Source of the DNA: Coleophoma eucalyptorum
Taxonomy: Eukaryota > Ascomycota > Leotiomycetes > Helotiales > Dermateaceae
Assembly: GCA_026120035.1 (NCBI GenBank)
Contig: JALRME010000040.1
Span: 62,001-126,000 of the forward strand
Length of the DNA stretch: 64,000 bases
Direction of reading: 5' to 3'
Position numbers and translations under genes: made by a program. Shown here piece after piece: positions 41,345 through 51,935 of this stretch. The notes under the pieces were generated by a model that worked only from the letters and a program-made list of their open reading frames with translations, was not told the origin of the DNA and ran no database searches. The number at the start of each line of letters is the position of its first letter. Position 1 is the stretch's first letter.

Positions 41345-43456
41345 ATGGCCAGTCACCCCACGGGACCTCCAGTTCCATTACAGAACATAGGACAAACACT
41401 AGAAAAGCCAGCCAATGTCCGCCCCAAAAAATCAAAATCGCGATTGGGGTGCAAACCCTGCAAGGCCAAGCGGCTCAAGTGCGATGAAACTAGGCCAGGT
41501 TGCCTTCAATGTAAGAAGAGGAGAATCGATTGCCCTGGGTATGCTATAGTATTTCAGTGGTCGGCGAAGCATGAGAAATTCAACACAACATCACAATCAT
41601 CGCAACGTAGTATCTCACCTAGTGGCCAAAAGCACCCAAGCATCACACCGTCTAGTGAGAATGTGGACTTCTGCCAGAGCGCACCGCTAAACCAGGATCA
41701 AGTTTGTCACAGTTCAAACGAATGCCCACTGCTTGGCAAACCAGATTTAGTGGATCAGCAGCTTGACCCTCTACCATTATCATCCTACCACACGCAACAT
41801 AACACTTCAGGCTTGGAATTTCCATCATTGAAGGGACCCGAAGGGACCAACGACGTGGCAGAAGCCTGTATTTCATCATCGCAGCCGTGGAACAACAGCA
41901 CGCTTTGGGCAGGAAAACTACATACACCCCTCGAAAGACTCTCGAGAAATTCTACTACGAATTCACAGCTACCCACAGATAATCTTGAGGCTATGCAACA
42001 AAGACTGGCTTCAGTGCCCAAATTTCTGATTCATATGCCTACTGTGCTCGTAGATTACTACTTCGATTCAGTGTGCACAATTATCTCAGCATTCGATAAC
42101 TCGATGAATCCGTTTCGATCTGTCGTGAAGAATTTATGGCATAGATGGGCCCCTCTTTACTATACAATTCAGAGCATGGCTGCTGCATATCTTTCTAACG
42201 ACTTTCCCCATCTTAGAAAAGTTGGGTTGCAGTTGCAGTGTAAAGCCTATAGCTGTTTGCAACAGACTCAAAACTCGCTAGATAGTAACGATGGGCAGAC
42301 GGAGGATAAAGTACTCCTTATAATGATCCTTCTGGGCATTACAACGGCATGGCATAAGGGCGAAGATTTGGGCCAGGCTTATCTACAAGCTGCGACTAAA
42401 CTCTTTCGAAAACAACGGTTACGACAGGTTTGTCATTTGACAGATGCGAAGAAGTTAAGACATGAATTCTTCTACGAGCAGTGTATCCTGTATTGGGAAA
42501 TGCTCTCAGCAATGATGTCTGATGTCCCGCTGAAACTGACTAGCACGGTACACAACAGCGCTGTCTTAGAGTCATCGTTAGAAATCCCTCAGGACCCCGG
42601 CTCAAATGTATTACCATTCCCCCATCCATGGACAGGAGTATCACCAAAGACTATCTCTCTTTTCACAGAAACGGGGAGACTGGTTCGCCAGACAAGACAA
42701 ACCCATGGGCATATGTTATCCTCGGATTTGTCGTCTTTGGACTTCTTCTCGTTTGAGTCTAATGAAGCAGCAGATCTAAAATTGCAAGAGCAATTCGATC
42801 GTGCCAGAGCGATAGAAGAGAGTGTTTTGGAATTCCCGCCGCTTTCTGAAGATGGTCTCGTGGATACTGGTGATTCCCGAACACCGCTCAAGCATTTCGT
42901 CCAGATTCATGAATGCTACCGCTACGCATCGCTGGTTCTTCTTTACCGAAATTTCCCCAAACTTCTACTTAAACGTCTCCCTGGGAGTAAAAGTCCCGGA
43001 GATTCAGAGATTTGGGACAAATTGTTTTTGCACAATCTTCCAAAGCCTGAGCCCGAGCGATCTGCTGACAAAAGCTGGATCACATCTCTGGCACTGCTAG
43101 TCCTTAAAAACTTAGAAGAGCTTCCGACATCATCTGGAACCCGATTTCTTCAGCCTATGCTAATTCTCTCCACGGCCTGCGAACTCTGCTTTACAATTAG
43201 TGACGCCGCCAATACTATAGCTGGCACGTTCGATCACCCTGGGATAAACCTAATAGACAGCAATCAAATTGAGATCGCACAAGCCCGACGGTTTGTCCTG
43301 CTTAGGTTGCACGAGTTGCAAGCTGCGCTGCCTATGAGTCCTATTGTGAGGATAAAAATGATCATTGAAGAGACATGGCGGAGAATCGACTCCGGTGTGG
43401 ATGCTTTTTGGTGGGATGTCATGACTGAGAATGGATGGGAGACTATTGCGGGTTAA
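41345..43456 (+). CDS. Zn2Cys6 transcription factor (Fungal_trans_2-type C-terminal region)
   Basis: Single-exon gene, 703 aa. The zinc cluster has C36, C39, C46, C53, C56 and C63 (KSKSRLGCKPCKAKRLKC at its start), preceded by a basic patch. From about residue 230 the protein resembles the fungal-specific regulatory region of Pro1/ARCA-type factors: LVDYYFDSVCTIISAFD, FRSVVKNLWHRWAPLYYTIQ, SMAAAYLS and LLGITTAWH. It would be a nuclear regulator. Two large zinc-cluster genes in tandem (with 38335) suggest a regulatory neighbourhood but no dedicated biosynthetic genes lie beside them. Confidence 0.87.
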   Translation: MASHPTGPPVPLQNIGQTLEKPANVRPKKSKSRLGCKPCKAKRLKCDETRPGCLQCKKRRIDCPGYAIVFQWSAKHEKFNTTSQSSQRSISPSGQKHPSITPSSENVDFCQSAPLNQDQVCHSSNECPLLGKPDLVDQQLDPLPLSSYHTQHNTSGLEFPSLKGPEGTNDVAEACISSSQPWNNSTLWAGKLHTPLERLSRNSTTNSQLPTDNLEAMQQRLASVPKFLIHMPTVLVDYYFDSVCTIISAFDNSMNPFRSVVKNLWHRWAPLYYTIQSMAAAYLSNDFPHLRKVGLQLQCKAYSCLQQTQNSLDSNDGQTEDKVLLIMILLGITTAWHKGEDLGQAYLQAATKLFRKQRLRQVCHLTDAKKLRHEFFYEQCILYWEMLSAMMSDVPLKLTSTVHNSAVLESSLEIPQDPGSNVLPFPHPWTGVSPKTISLFTETGRLVRQTRQTHGHMLSSDLSSLDFFSFESNEAADLKLQEQFDRARAIEESVLEFPPLSEDGLVDTGDSRTPLKHFVQIHECYRYASLVLLYRNFPKLLLKRLPGSKSPGDSEIWDKLFLHNLPKPEPERSADKSWITSLALLVLKNLEELPTSSGTRFLQPMLILSTACELCFTISDAANTIAGTFDHPGINLIDSNQIEIAQARRFVLLRLHELQAALPMSPIVRIKMIIEETWRRIDSGVDAFWWDVMTENGWETIAG

Positions 43457-43671
43457 TTCGAGGTATCTAAATGTATCATACTGGCGTGTTCTGGCGTTAG
43501 ACTGGCAGCAATTAATCATTGACTGTTAATGATATCCAAAATCCAAGTACTTCTTCCATTCTCCACAGTTTACAAATGATATAAACATCTATGGCATACC
43601 AGATAAAGTAGAGCGAGACTACAATTTAAAATAATACTATAAAGTCGGTAATATGATGATACCTAAGGTAC

Positions 43672-43858
43672 TGTTGGTATGCTTTTACAACGGGCAGACC
43701 TCGTAATAGTATCATAGGCTTCAATTATAGGGTATGCGGTGTTGTAGGTGGTTGTTGATTCTCTCTATGTACGTGTATCGTAAATGGGTCATATCCCATC
43801 AGCGCAGGTTGCCACGTGGTTAGGTCACGTGCTAAGTACACGTCATTGCAATCCGACA
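43672..43858. repeat. Solo LTR of the Ty1/copia family
   Basis: 187 bp starting TGTTGGTATGC and ending CAATCCGACA, clearly the same LTR as at 26771 and 32599 and in the same relative orientation. It keeps both CACGTG-type motifs (CACGTGG and CACGTGC). Flanking pentamers GGTAC (43667-43671) and GGTGC (43859-43863) match at four of five positions, which fits a target-site duplication. No internal domain is present, as expected after LTR-LTR recombination. Confidence 0.92.
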
Positions 43859-44848
43859 GGTGCTAACTTCTGTAAAATAGTTTACACAATATTAAGATCT
43901 CAAAGGCCTTTATGAAGGAGCCCTACGACGTAATATGAGACAAAGCTGCTCTGAAAATTGACAATGAAATTGTAGTGGCAGATGAATGTAGCATTTGTAT
44001 CATTTCTCAGTGGTGCATTGAGTAGGTGCAGAGGAAAGAATATGCCCGACTGAAGGTCATTGACGCATGGACGCAACACGATCAAGCGCCAACCCCACTT
44101 GGGCGCTAGTATCTTCCTCCACTGTACGTACAATCCTCAAATACCATCTTTGCACTTTATTTGCCCAAATCCTATGCTTGGGAGTGAACCCTCTCCCCAG
44201 ATCGACTATGTCGGAACCCGCCCGGCGAGGTAAATCAAGTATCAATTTAAACCTGTAATTACACGTACGATTGTACTTACAAGCACACATCCAATTACAC
44301 CTACTATAGGCGCCTCGATAGCTCTACAATGTCAGATACCTCAGAAATCTCAGGACACAGTGAAATCTAGTCTTAGCAGGATTAGATATTAAAACCAAAG
44401 CTACGTAATCGAGAACATATCGATTAATTTATCTAATTTAGATTGGCATAATATATCAAGGAGGATCTTACAGATGAACCACCTTGGTACGTAATTATTA
44501 CGTGTTATAGGCAAAACGACGTATAAGTAATAGATAAGTAGAGTATATATAGGTAGGTAGTAGTTATTATTCAAACTAATCTCTAAAACCTCTAAAATGG
44601 AGAGGGAAAAGGATGTATATATTTAGTTTTCTTACTGTTCATGCTACCTTTGAATGTCACGTACATTAGGCATTATGTGATTTGGGAGTAGATGTTCCTG
44701 AAATACCTACTTAGTAGGAGTTAGGGAGTCGATAAATTCAACTCCTCAACTCCCAGTAAGCGAGATCAAGTTAGTATATATAAGAATACAAAGTTTCCAA
44801 GTAGATAGGAGCTTCGTGTTCAACTTCAATTATTTATTCCATATCTAA
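43859..44848. other. Gene-free stretch, possible old retroelement fragment
   Basis: 990 bp with no supported gene. At about 44220-44234 the motif CCCGGCGAGGTAAATC resembles CCCGGCTGGGTAAATC (28567) and CCCGGCGGGGTAAATC (30246) inside the retrotransposon. A short frame starting MSDTSEISGHSE at about 44330 breaks after 13 codons, resembling the start of a decayed gag. This suggests a degraded copia-like fragment, with low confidence. Confidence 0.35.
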
Positions 44849-45264
44849 ATGTTGGCATACCTCTTATGTCAACTGTAAAAGACAGGTCAAAATCTTTAGG
44901 TTAAGATGTAGATGATTCTTCTAAGTGAGTGTGGTAGAGGCCTTATAAATACACATTCATAGTGTTTCCATCCGAGCATACACAGCCACATGCATGTGGC
45001 TTAACGATATTCCAAATGTATGCACATGTAGGCGGTATAGCAATATACCACCACATGCATGTGCCTGTGTTTGTACTCAGATGCAAACACTATGATTGTA
45101 TTACAACGGAGGTCGTATCGATACCTATTCTGTCTGTTGGTACAAACAGAATAGGTGTATCTATAAGATCTCCATCACACTCACGTAGAAGAATCATCTA
45201 CATTTTCACCTCACGATTTTGATCTGTCATTCGTACAGTTGATACAAGAGGTATACCAACACAT
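44849..45264. repeat. Long imperfect palindrome (foldback / MITE-like element)
   Basis: The left arm (44849 to about 45005) and the right arm (about 45050-45264) are reverse complements with roughly 80% agreement by eye. Shared blocks include ATGTAGATGATTCTTCTA, GTGAGTGTG, CATAGTGTTT and CACATGCATGTG. The right arm carries an extra ~60 bp that is itself a hairpin (CCTATTCTGT...ACAGAATAGG, 45125-45156). The central part holds further dyads, including the perfect 18-bp palindrome AGCCACATGCATGTGGCT at about 44988-45005 and GGTATA-GCAA-TATACC. It encodes no protein. A transcript through it would fold into a long hairpin. Confidence 0.85.
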
Positions 45265-45580
45265 ATAATGCCTTATTCATATGACATACAAAGGTGGGAT
45301 GCAACACTCTACTTATACTCTTTTTAATAAATATCTATGTATTACTTATGAATCAAATTACCTGTTGACATATAAGTTAAACCTTACGTTATATGACGTA
45401 AGCAAACAATAATAATCAGTGTCTATAAATCAAAATAAACTATATTGTCTTATATTGAGATTATTTCGAAAGAGACGAACGGCTCCTGGAGGATTATTGG
45501 ATACAGCCTCTTTCCACGCCTGATTGCCGATCAAGTTTATTGTAGAAAAGTACTACAAAACTCTATATTTGCCCTACCCC
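45265..45580. other. Spacer and 3' flank of the MFS gene, no gene seen
   Basis: 316 bp of AT-rich DNA between the foldback element and the stop codon of the minus-strand MFS transporter. It marks the left border of the siderophore cluster. Confidence 0.5.
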
Positions 45581-47586
45581 TCAGAACACTGTGCCCTTCA
45601 CTTGTGGATGTTTCGAAACATTGATGTTCTTGATCATCATGACCCAAACGAATGCTAGCGACATAATAACGAGACCAGCGATGAGCATTCTTTGCTGTGC
45701 ATAGCCGTATGCTTGCTGAATGGCAATACGAGTTGGGGTTCCTACATCATAACTGAGTTGAGTAGTCAAATCCTCATAGATAGCATCGAGATCTGGAAGC
45801 GCATCGTCAGGCAGATAGCGTGCCAAAGCCTGAGGGAATGTGTTGGTCCAGATAGCACCGCAAATAGCACTACCGATGGCACCTCCCATATTTCCAACGA
45901 CGTAGAGTAGTGCAAGGACGGCAGCGATATGTTGATGATCTGAGGCTGCTAGGATAGCAAGCTGCTCACAGATAATAAAAACACTTCCACCAATGGCGAT
46001 AAAGATCTGGCACATAATGATATAGCCAATGCTTTGATTTGGGCGGCGGAAGTAGATCATTAAGCCTTGGGCAAGGACGTAGAGTGGAACTGCAACAAGC
46101 AAAAGCCATCTGAAGTAACCAGTCTTACGGATCAAAATACCCACGCCTAAGAGAAGTACTCCAGAGACAACATCGAACGTATTGCCCACATATCCCGCTT
46201 CTGCTACTGTCAAGTTGTTGACGACTTGGAGAAAGGAGGTAAAGTAGCTATCCCAGCAGTAGTACGATATCTGGTAGGTTAAATCCAACAGACATGCGCC
46301 AATGACGGTTCGATTAGCGAGGAGATTGATATTTAGGAAAGGTTGTCTCGCGAAGAAAATCTCCCAAAGACCGAAGAGAACAAGGACCACGAATCCGACA
46401 ACGATCATAGCGATGATATAGCCTGTCGCCCAACCGTTAGGTGCCGAGTCCGCAAGCGTGAATGGTAGCAGAAACACGGTAAATCCAGAGGCGAAGATAA
46501 CGACACCCATGGCTGTTCAAGAGTAAGTGAAGTATCTAGCATGTTGATAACACGAATAGCTTACCATCAAATTCTACTGTATAATGCCAAACACTCTGTA
46601 TAATTGTCCGATCACTTTTCTCTCTAACGATAAGGCCTCGTGCCTCGGCCTTCTTCAGATGGATCTTCAAAATGACAAACAAGGGTGCTGCCACAAAAGG
46701 CAGAATAATTGCAAAAGCACCAAAGCCCCATCGCCAACTGACAAAATTTAAGAATTCTTCTGCCACTTTAGGTCCCGCAAATGCGGTGATGATGTACGGA
46801 GATGAGGTAAAGGCATATGCTAGACCTCGATTCTTCAATTGTGACACGTCGGCAGTGATAACATCGATGCAATAAATCATCCCGCCAAAGCCAAGGGAAT
46901 AGAAAACCTATGCCAATACGGTTGATTAGCAAACTACAAGCTAGGGGATTTGATAGGAGCTACATACCTGAGCAAAGCAAAAGAGAGTGATGCCATTGCA
47001 GGCAGCCATCATTATCAATCCTAACGTAGCGAACGACACCATTACCAGGAAACCCTCTGCACGGCCCCAAAGATCCAATAGCTTCGCCAGTGGAATATAG
47101 CATGCAGCAGTCACACTATTGGCGACGATAGCGATCACGTTGATCAAAGAGTGAGCCGAAAAGCTGCTTGTCGCATATGGTGTGAGGTTAGACAAGATTG
47201 ATGATTGAAAAGCGTTGACCAGGTAGAGCATGAACATGCTATGATGGCAGCCGTCAGTAAGCATATCTGTGAGATAAAATTACATAGTAGGCTGGAACTT
47301 ACTTGATGAAGACGGCGTACAGATATGGCTTCGTCCATGTCAAGGCGACGGCTTCAACCTGTTGAACACCTCGTTGTGCATCATCAGTTGGCATCAGGTC
47401 TTTCGCAGCTTGCTCAGCTCCACCATATTCAGGACTATTGCCAATCCCAATAGCTGCTTCTTGGGCACTGCTACCAGGCGCTTTTTTGTTGGAGGAACTT
47501 TCGTCCATCCCCGCAGATGGGCTACCCGCTCCATCTTCGGTCGCCGTGCGACGAAAGCCAGGGCGGAACTTAGAGAAAGCATCCAT
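45581..47586 (-). CDS. Siderophore-iron MFS transporter (MirB/Sit1 family; MirD-like by position)
   Basis: Exons 47586-47303, 47238-46968, 46907-46565 and 46512-45581; introns of 64, 60 and 52 nt; 609 aa. A hydrophilic N-terminus of about 85 residues is followed by about 14 membrane helices. Family features include the first-helix region MFMLYLVNAFQSSILSNLTP, SLGFGGMIYCIDVITAD, WRWGFGAFAIILPF, DSYFTSFLQVVNNL, LYVVGNMGGAIGSAICGAIW and a long external loop before the last helix (LARYLPDDALP...YGYAQQRM). These match the fungal SIT family, which imports ferri-siderophores at the plasma membrane. It lies next to sidF and, as in Aspergillus, belongs to the fusarinine cluster. Which siderophore it prefers cannot be read. 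Confidence 0.9.
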
Positions 47587-48342
47587 GATTATGAGTGACC
47601 GTATCGCATATAGGGTCAAGTGAGAAAAAGAGAAGGAGAATCCGACAAAATCATGCAAATATGTGCCGACGCAGCAGGTGGGAGCGTAGAAGTAGTGTTT
47701 GAATGATAACTGAACTGGCGGATGGTCCTCGGCTACTGGGCGGTCGAACAGGTGTGACGACTCAATCCTCGCAGGGATTTGAGCCCTGATTCATGCTTCT
47801 ACTGCGTCCATCGAAGACCTATTGCTGATAGCGGAAGGCCAGAGAGAAAGTCAACGCGAACCCATCCCAAACCTGGTCGATAAATTGGACATGGGCATGG
47901 ACGGAGTCGAGGCAGGGCGGAGCACAACATCACCGACAGGCGGCTTGATCAACCCTTCCTGTCCGATACCGTACCATAAGAGGGCACCTGGTTCAAGGGG
48001 CCCCATTGGAAAAGAAAAAATGAAGACCGGGGCTAGGGCTAGAGAGACTCCTACCAAGAAAATACGCGTAATTTAGCTGCTTTATATGTAAGTTAATCAT
48101 GCATCCTTAGTCAATACTGTATCAAAGCCTTTTTCACCGCCACGGCCTCGCGATAGAGTGATTCTTTTGCTTCACCAGGTACAACAAGAATGGATCATGA
48201 TATGATGAGTAAATTACGCAAACTACACGACCCCTGGAATCTCCACTCTGATCCCAAGAAGATCCGTCCCCTACCAACCTTATAATGTAAATCCGTGCAG
48301 CAAGCAAAAATTCTATTTAATCTTATCTAATATCATCCAATC
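47587..48342. promoter_or_regulatory. Promoter region of the MFS gene with several GATA core sites
   Basis: 756 bp between the sidF stop and the MFS start, both on minus. HGATAR-type GATA cores occur as TGATAA (about 47705), TGATAG (about 47826), CGATAG (about 48150) and, on the opposite strand, AGATAA (about 48318). None is a full ATCWGATAA. The frame at 47822-48076 looks accidental. Confidence 0.45.
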
Positions 48343-49748
48343 TTACAGTTTCGCATTCCATGCTGCGCGGTCAGACGACTCCAATGGGGCCTTTCGCCCA
48401 TCCCAGAACAACGGACATAATTGGAACCATTTTTCACGGCCACATATTGAGTGTACCGATCGTTTGTGCCCCAGATCAACGTACTTGCCAATGACAAGGC
48501 CTTGGGCGTTCTCATAAGATAGAATGGTTGCACCTGTGGCTTTGGGCTCGCCTACAGCATTGGACGTACGTGGGTCATCCAAAAAGCAGTAATGAATGCA
48601 GCTGGAATACCATGCGTTGACTCGCTTCGACCCCCTAAATGATGCGTCGCCAACTAGAGAGTGTCGTCCACGATCATAGTCCCCAGCATCGTAGTGGGCG
48701 CCGTAATGGTCCTCCTATGCACCCACAAGGTAAGTATCAATAGTAACGTGACAGGGATGTAGTTTAGGGAGGGAGTACAACTTACCTTTGCCCAATATAG
48801 CTCGAAATAGGCAAACCGAGTCTGGTCGAAGCGTCCAAACAAGCATAGAACGTGAGGATCAATGTCCAGCTTGCGCAAATACTTCCGATGTTGATCCAAG
48901 GTTCCTGTCTCATTCCAGCCTTGTGCAACTCGTGGGTCATTTTGCCACGTATTAAAGAGCTGAAGGTGCTCCTGATCTTGCCAATTAACAACCTCAAGCG
49001 AAAAGTGCTCGTCAAGCTCTGGAATATAGCGACTATAGGCAATTGATCCTCGAGTTGGCTTGGGTCGACGTCTGGGGTGACGCGTGTACACGGCCTCTTC
49101 TGGAAACTTCATGCTGAGATCATAATCTTGCGGCATGATCGGATACTGAGCCAAAGGTTTCCGCGAAAAGCTATCCGTTCCATCCCCCGCCACCCAGATG
49201 GGACGAGGGCCCATCGGAGAAGCTGCACCCTGCCAGAATGTACTACGAAGAATGATCAACTCCTCGGAGGGCGCTAATGTCTGTTGCGCAAAACGGCTTT
49301 GCTTGGGATGCTCGATACCCAAGCCAGTAGACAGTAATTCGCTTCGGATGACTTCCTTCTCTGCACCTTGTAAGTTGAGTCTGAACTGCTCACAAGTCGG
49401 ATGAGCGAGGTAAATTGCATGGACGACATTCCAGATCTGACCCAAGGAAGGTGCACTATTTTCAATCCATTGAAAAGTTGTCTGTGGACTTCGACGCGCT
49501 CGTGCCCAAGCGCTGTTATCATTCGCAGGTGGAAACTCGCCTTTTGACGGGAAGGACAGATCAAGCCATGAGAGTGACTCGAGATGTAGTGGCTGAGCTA
49601 AAGATCGTCCAGCAGAGGGCTGGTTATCAAGTGTCAAGTTGTGTATGGCTGGTGTAGTAGTATCATTCGTGCACACTCGATATGCAGTCAGAAATGGGTG
49701 TGGTAGTTTCACCAGAGGATAGGTGTGTGGAGCAGAGTTGGATGCCAT
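48343..49748 (-). CDS. sidF: SidF: anhydromevalonyl-CoA:N5-hydroxyornithine transacylase
   Basis: Exons 49748-48786 and 48714-48343, intron 71 nt (GTAAGT...CATAG), 444 aa, close to Aspergillus SidF. The C-terminal half is an IucA-like GNAT acyltransferase domain, with [76 protein letters not shown] and a final KYVDLGHKR. SidF transfers the anhydromevalonyl group to N5-hydroxyornithine in the fusarinine pathway. The last three residues are AKL, a peroxisomal PTS1, consistent with the known peroxisomal site of this step. The ATG at 49748 is the first in frame; the frame upstream lacks an ATG. It is divergent from sidH. Confidence 0.93.
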
Positions 49749-50290
49749 GCTCGCTAAATTTGGATGGGTGGTATAGGCGCAAGTTTCCAACAGCAAATTG
49801 CGTATTATGATCCGGTTGCAAGATAGCAGCCAGCAGCCTCGAAGGCTAAGCTGAGCAAGCCAGCTATATACTTTTAATTACGAACGCCGCATGAATGAAT
49901 GATGAGTAAGTGAAGCCAGACTTATGCCACATTGGGCAAACTAAATCATGAATAGATTGGTTGGTAAGGTGAGTGTTGTCTGCGGACACCGACCACCGAC
50001 ATCGTATCACAACTGATTTCCCCGGTCAAGCCAGATGAGGCAGGTCAGCCAGACAATTTTGATGGTTTCAAGGGTGAGTAGGAACAAAAGATTTCGAAAG
50101 TCACTACTGTGATAAGACACTAGTCATGTTTGGGGAAGAAGAACCATAGCAGAAAACGGGAACATATGCTACCAGCATCAGTATACGAATAGGTATAAAG
50201 GCTAACCAAGAACCTGGCCACCTGGTCATGATATCCTGGATTCTGTCAAGGCTGTGGCTCACCCAAAAAGCACCATCGAACCATTTCGAC
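49749..50290. promoter_or_regulatory. Divergent sidF/sidH promoter
   Basis: 542 bp between the sidF and sidH start codons (479 bp if the earlier sidH ATG at 50228 is used). GATA cores AGATAG (about 49822) and TGATAA (50110-50115) are present but no full SreA consensus. Divergent transcription would allow the two consecutive pathway enzymes to be co-regulated. Confidence 0.55.
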
Positions 50291-51193
50291 ATGTCTTTGA
50301 GATCGAGACCCACTCAGTTTCGACATTTCTACGTCTCTTTTCCACATGAGCGAGTCGTCCAAGTCACTTTGAACCGACCCGAGAAGCTGAACTGTATCGA
50401 CACCACTACGAGCCGTCAAATCCAAGAGATCTGGGACCACTTCGACCAGGACCAAAGTTTATGGGTGGGCATAATCACAGGCGTCGGAAGAGCTTTCTGC
50501 ACCGGCGCAGATCTACAAGGTAGGATAATGACCATCTTCCTTCCAATCCAATCCCTGAGGCTACATGGGTGAAGACTAACATCAGCGTCGCTTTACGCAG
50601 AATGGAATGCAATGAACCGAGCTGGGGTCGTCAATGATATGTCGGCGCCGGGCCTTGCTGGGCTAGCGCGTCGAAATCATGGCAAGAAGCCGATCATCGC
50701 CGCTGTGAATGGAATCTGCATGGGAGGCGGATTCGAGATGGTTGCCAACTGTGATCTCGTCGTAGCATCCTCCTTAGCGACCTTCTCTTTGCCTGAAGTT
50801 AAGCGAGGTATCGTCCCGGTTGCGGGCTGTTTGCCACGGCTTGAGCGTATCATTGGGCTACAACGAACTAGTGATCTCGTATTGACGGGCAGAAGTGTGA
50901 GTGCACAGACGCTGTATGAATGGGGACTTGTTTCACGAGTGGCAGACGTCGATGCCAATGTTGTCGGTATCGCCGTGCAGGTTGCCGAAGAGATGTGTAA
51001 GAACAGCCCGGACGCCCTCATTGTGGGCCGCCAAGGGATTAGGCTCAGTTGGGAAGCAAGCAGTGTGGAGGGTGCGGTGGCAGCCCTGGCCGATCAGTGG
51101 TATCCTCGACTGGTGAGTGGGGTTAACTTTGCGGAGGGGATCACGGCGTTCAATGAAAAGCGACTCCCGGAGTGGAAGAATTCAAAGCTCTGA
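50291..51193 (+). CDS. sidH: SidH: mevalonyl-CoA hydratase (enoyl-CoA hydratase family)
   Basis: Exons 50291-50519 and 50601-51193, intron 81 nt (GTAGGA...CGCAG with branch site CTAAC), 273 aa. It is a crotonase-fold enzyme with the CoA/oxyanion segments GVGRAFCTGADLQEWN (rebuilt across the intron) and AAVNGICMGGGFEMVANCDL, then FSLPEVKRGIVPVAG. SidH converts mevalonyl-CoA to anhydromevalonyl-CoA, the acyl donor for SidF. The protein ends NSKL, a classical PTS1 for peroxisomal import. The ATG at 50291 gives the usual family start; an in-frame ATG at 50228 would add 21 residues. It is read in the same direction as sidD. Confidence 0.93.
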
Positions 51194-51357
51194 AGCGCGA
51201 AGATACATAGCCACACGATATAGTGGTGGAATCAACAGCCAAATTTGTATGACCTAGTCTTGCCTTGCCCACTTCAAAATGGATAGTGCATGTGGATATT
51301 ACGTACTTGGGCTGCCCTTTGCGAAAGCTTTTTAGTGTTGGACGAGAAAACTCAATC

Positions 51358-51366
51358 TTATCAGAT
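51358..51366 (-). promoter_or_regulatory. Candidate SreA (GATA iron repressor) site 1 upstream of sidD
   Basis: TTATCAGAT, the reverse complement of ATCTGATAA, matches the extended SreA consensus ATCWGATAA exactly. It is about 570 bp before the sidD ATG. SreA represses siderophore genes when iron is plentiful. Confidence 0.65.
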
Positions 51367-51543
51367 GAGATCGTTTCGCATCACGGCGATAATATCACCG
51401 ACGGCCTAGAACACGGTTCTTGCTAGCACCTAAATATACGAAAAGGCGGCATATAGCGGCTTGTAGCTGGACCGCTGTGCCAAGTGAGTGAGCTTTCTCG
51501 GATTGGCTTGCCGAGTGATTCCCACCAAACGCAACATCCTATC

Positions 51544-51552
51544 TTATCAGAT
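51544..51552 (-). promoter_or_regulatory. Candidate SreA site 2 upstream of sidD
   Basis: A second TTATCAGAT, identical to the first and about 385 bp before the sidD ATG. Same orientation. Confidence 0.65.
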
Positions 51553-51935
51553 CGTAAGATGCCATCCTCGTACCCGGAGATTGGGAAACCCTAGGGCGTC
51601 GGCTAAATTCCGCCCTGCTCATAACCAAACCTGGTCGTGCAAAAAATGTTAGCTTACAACAATATAGATGTCGGTCAACTCTATATCCACCCAGCAGCCG
51701 CCGATGTCGGTTAGAGTTATAGGTACAGTCGAAGTTTTACTAAATCGCGAATACCGTTGTGCCTTAAGTAGGTGCATAGTATAGAATGTTCACCAACACC
51801 GCCTCAACAGTCTTTGGTTTGTGTAAGTCGCGTCGCAGTGAATGACCAAACGGAGACTCAAGGTTCGACTTTTTCCATCTTCAATTCCAACTCCCGGCAA
51901 CATTTCAAGACCACCCAAACGGGGCTGCTGGTAGA

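Larger units (their letters stand above)
51194..51935. promoter_or_regulatory. sidD promoter region
   Basis: 742 bp between the sidH stop and the sidD start. It contains two exact SreA-type sites (51358-51366 and 51544-51552, listed separately) and an ATTGG (inverted CCAAT) at 51512-51516. No gene is supported; the frame at 51772 overlaps the sidD 5' end out of frame. Confidence 0.65.

Noticed and set aside
28567..44235. Motif CCCGGCNGGGTAAATC seen at 28567, 30246 and about 44220
   Set aside because: Could signal a small mobile element or a shared retroelement fragment, but the similarity is under 20 bp and two copies lie in coding sequence; too weak to call.
47822..48076. 84-codon plus-strand frame between sidF and the MFS gene
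   Set aside because: No recognisable domain, a non-ATG start, and it lies in the MFS promoter region; random composition.
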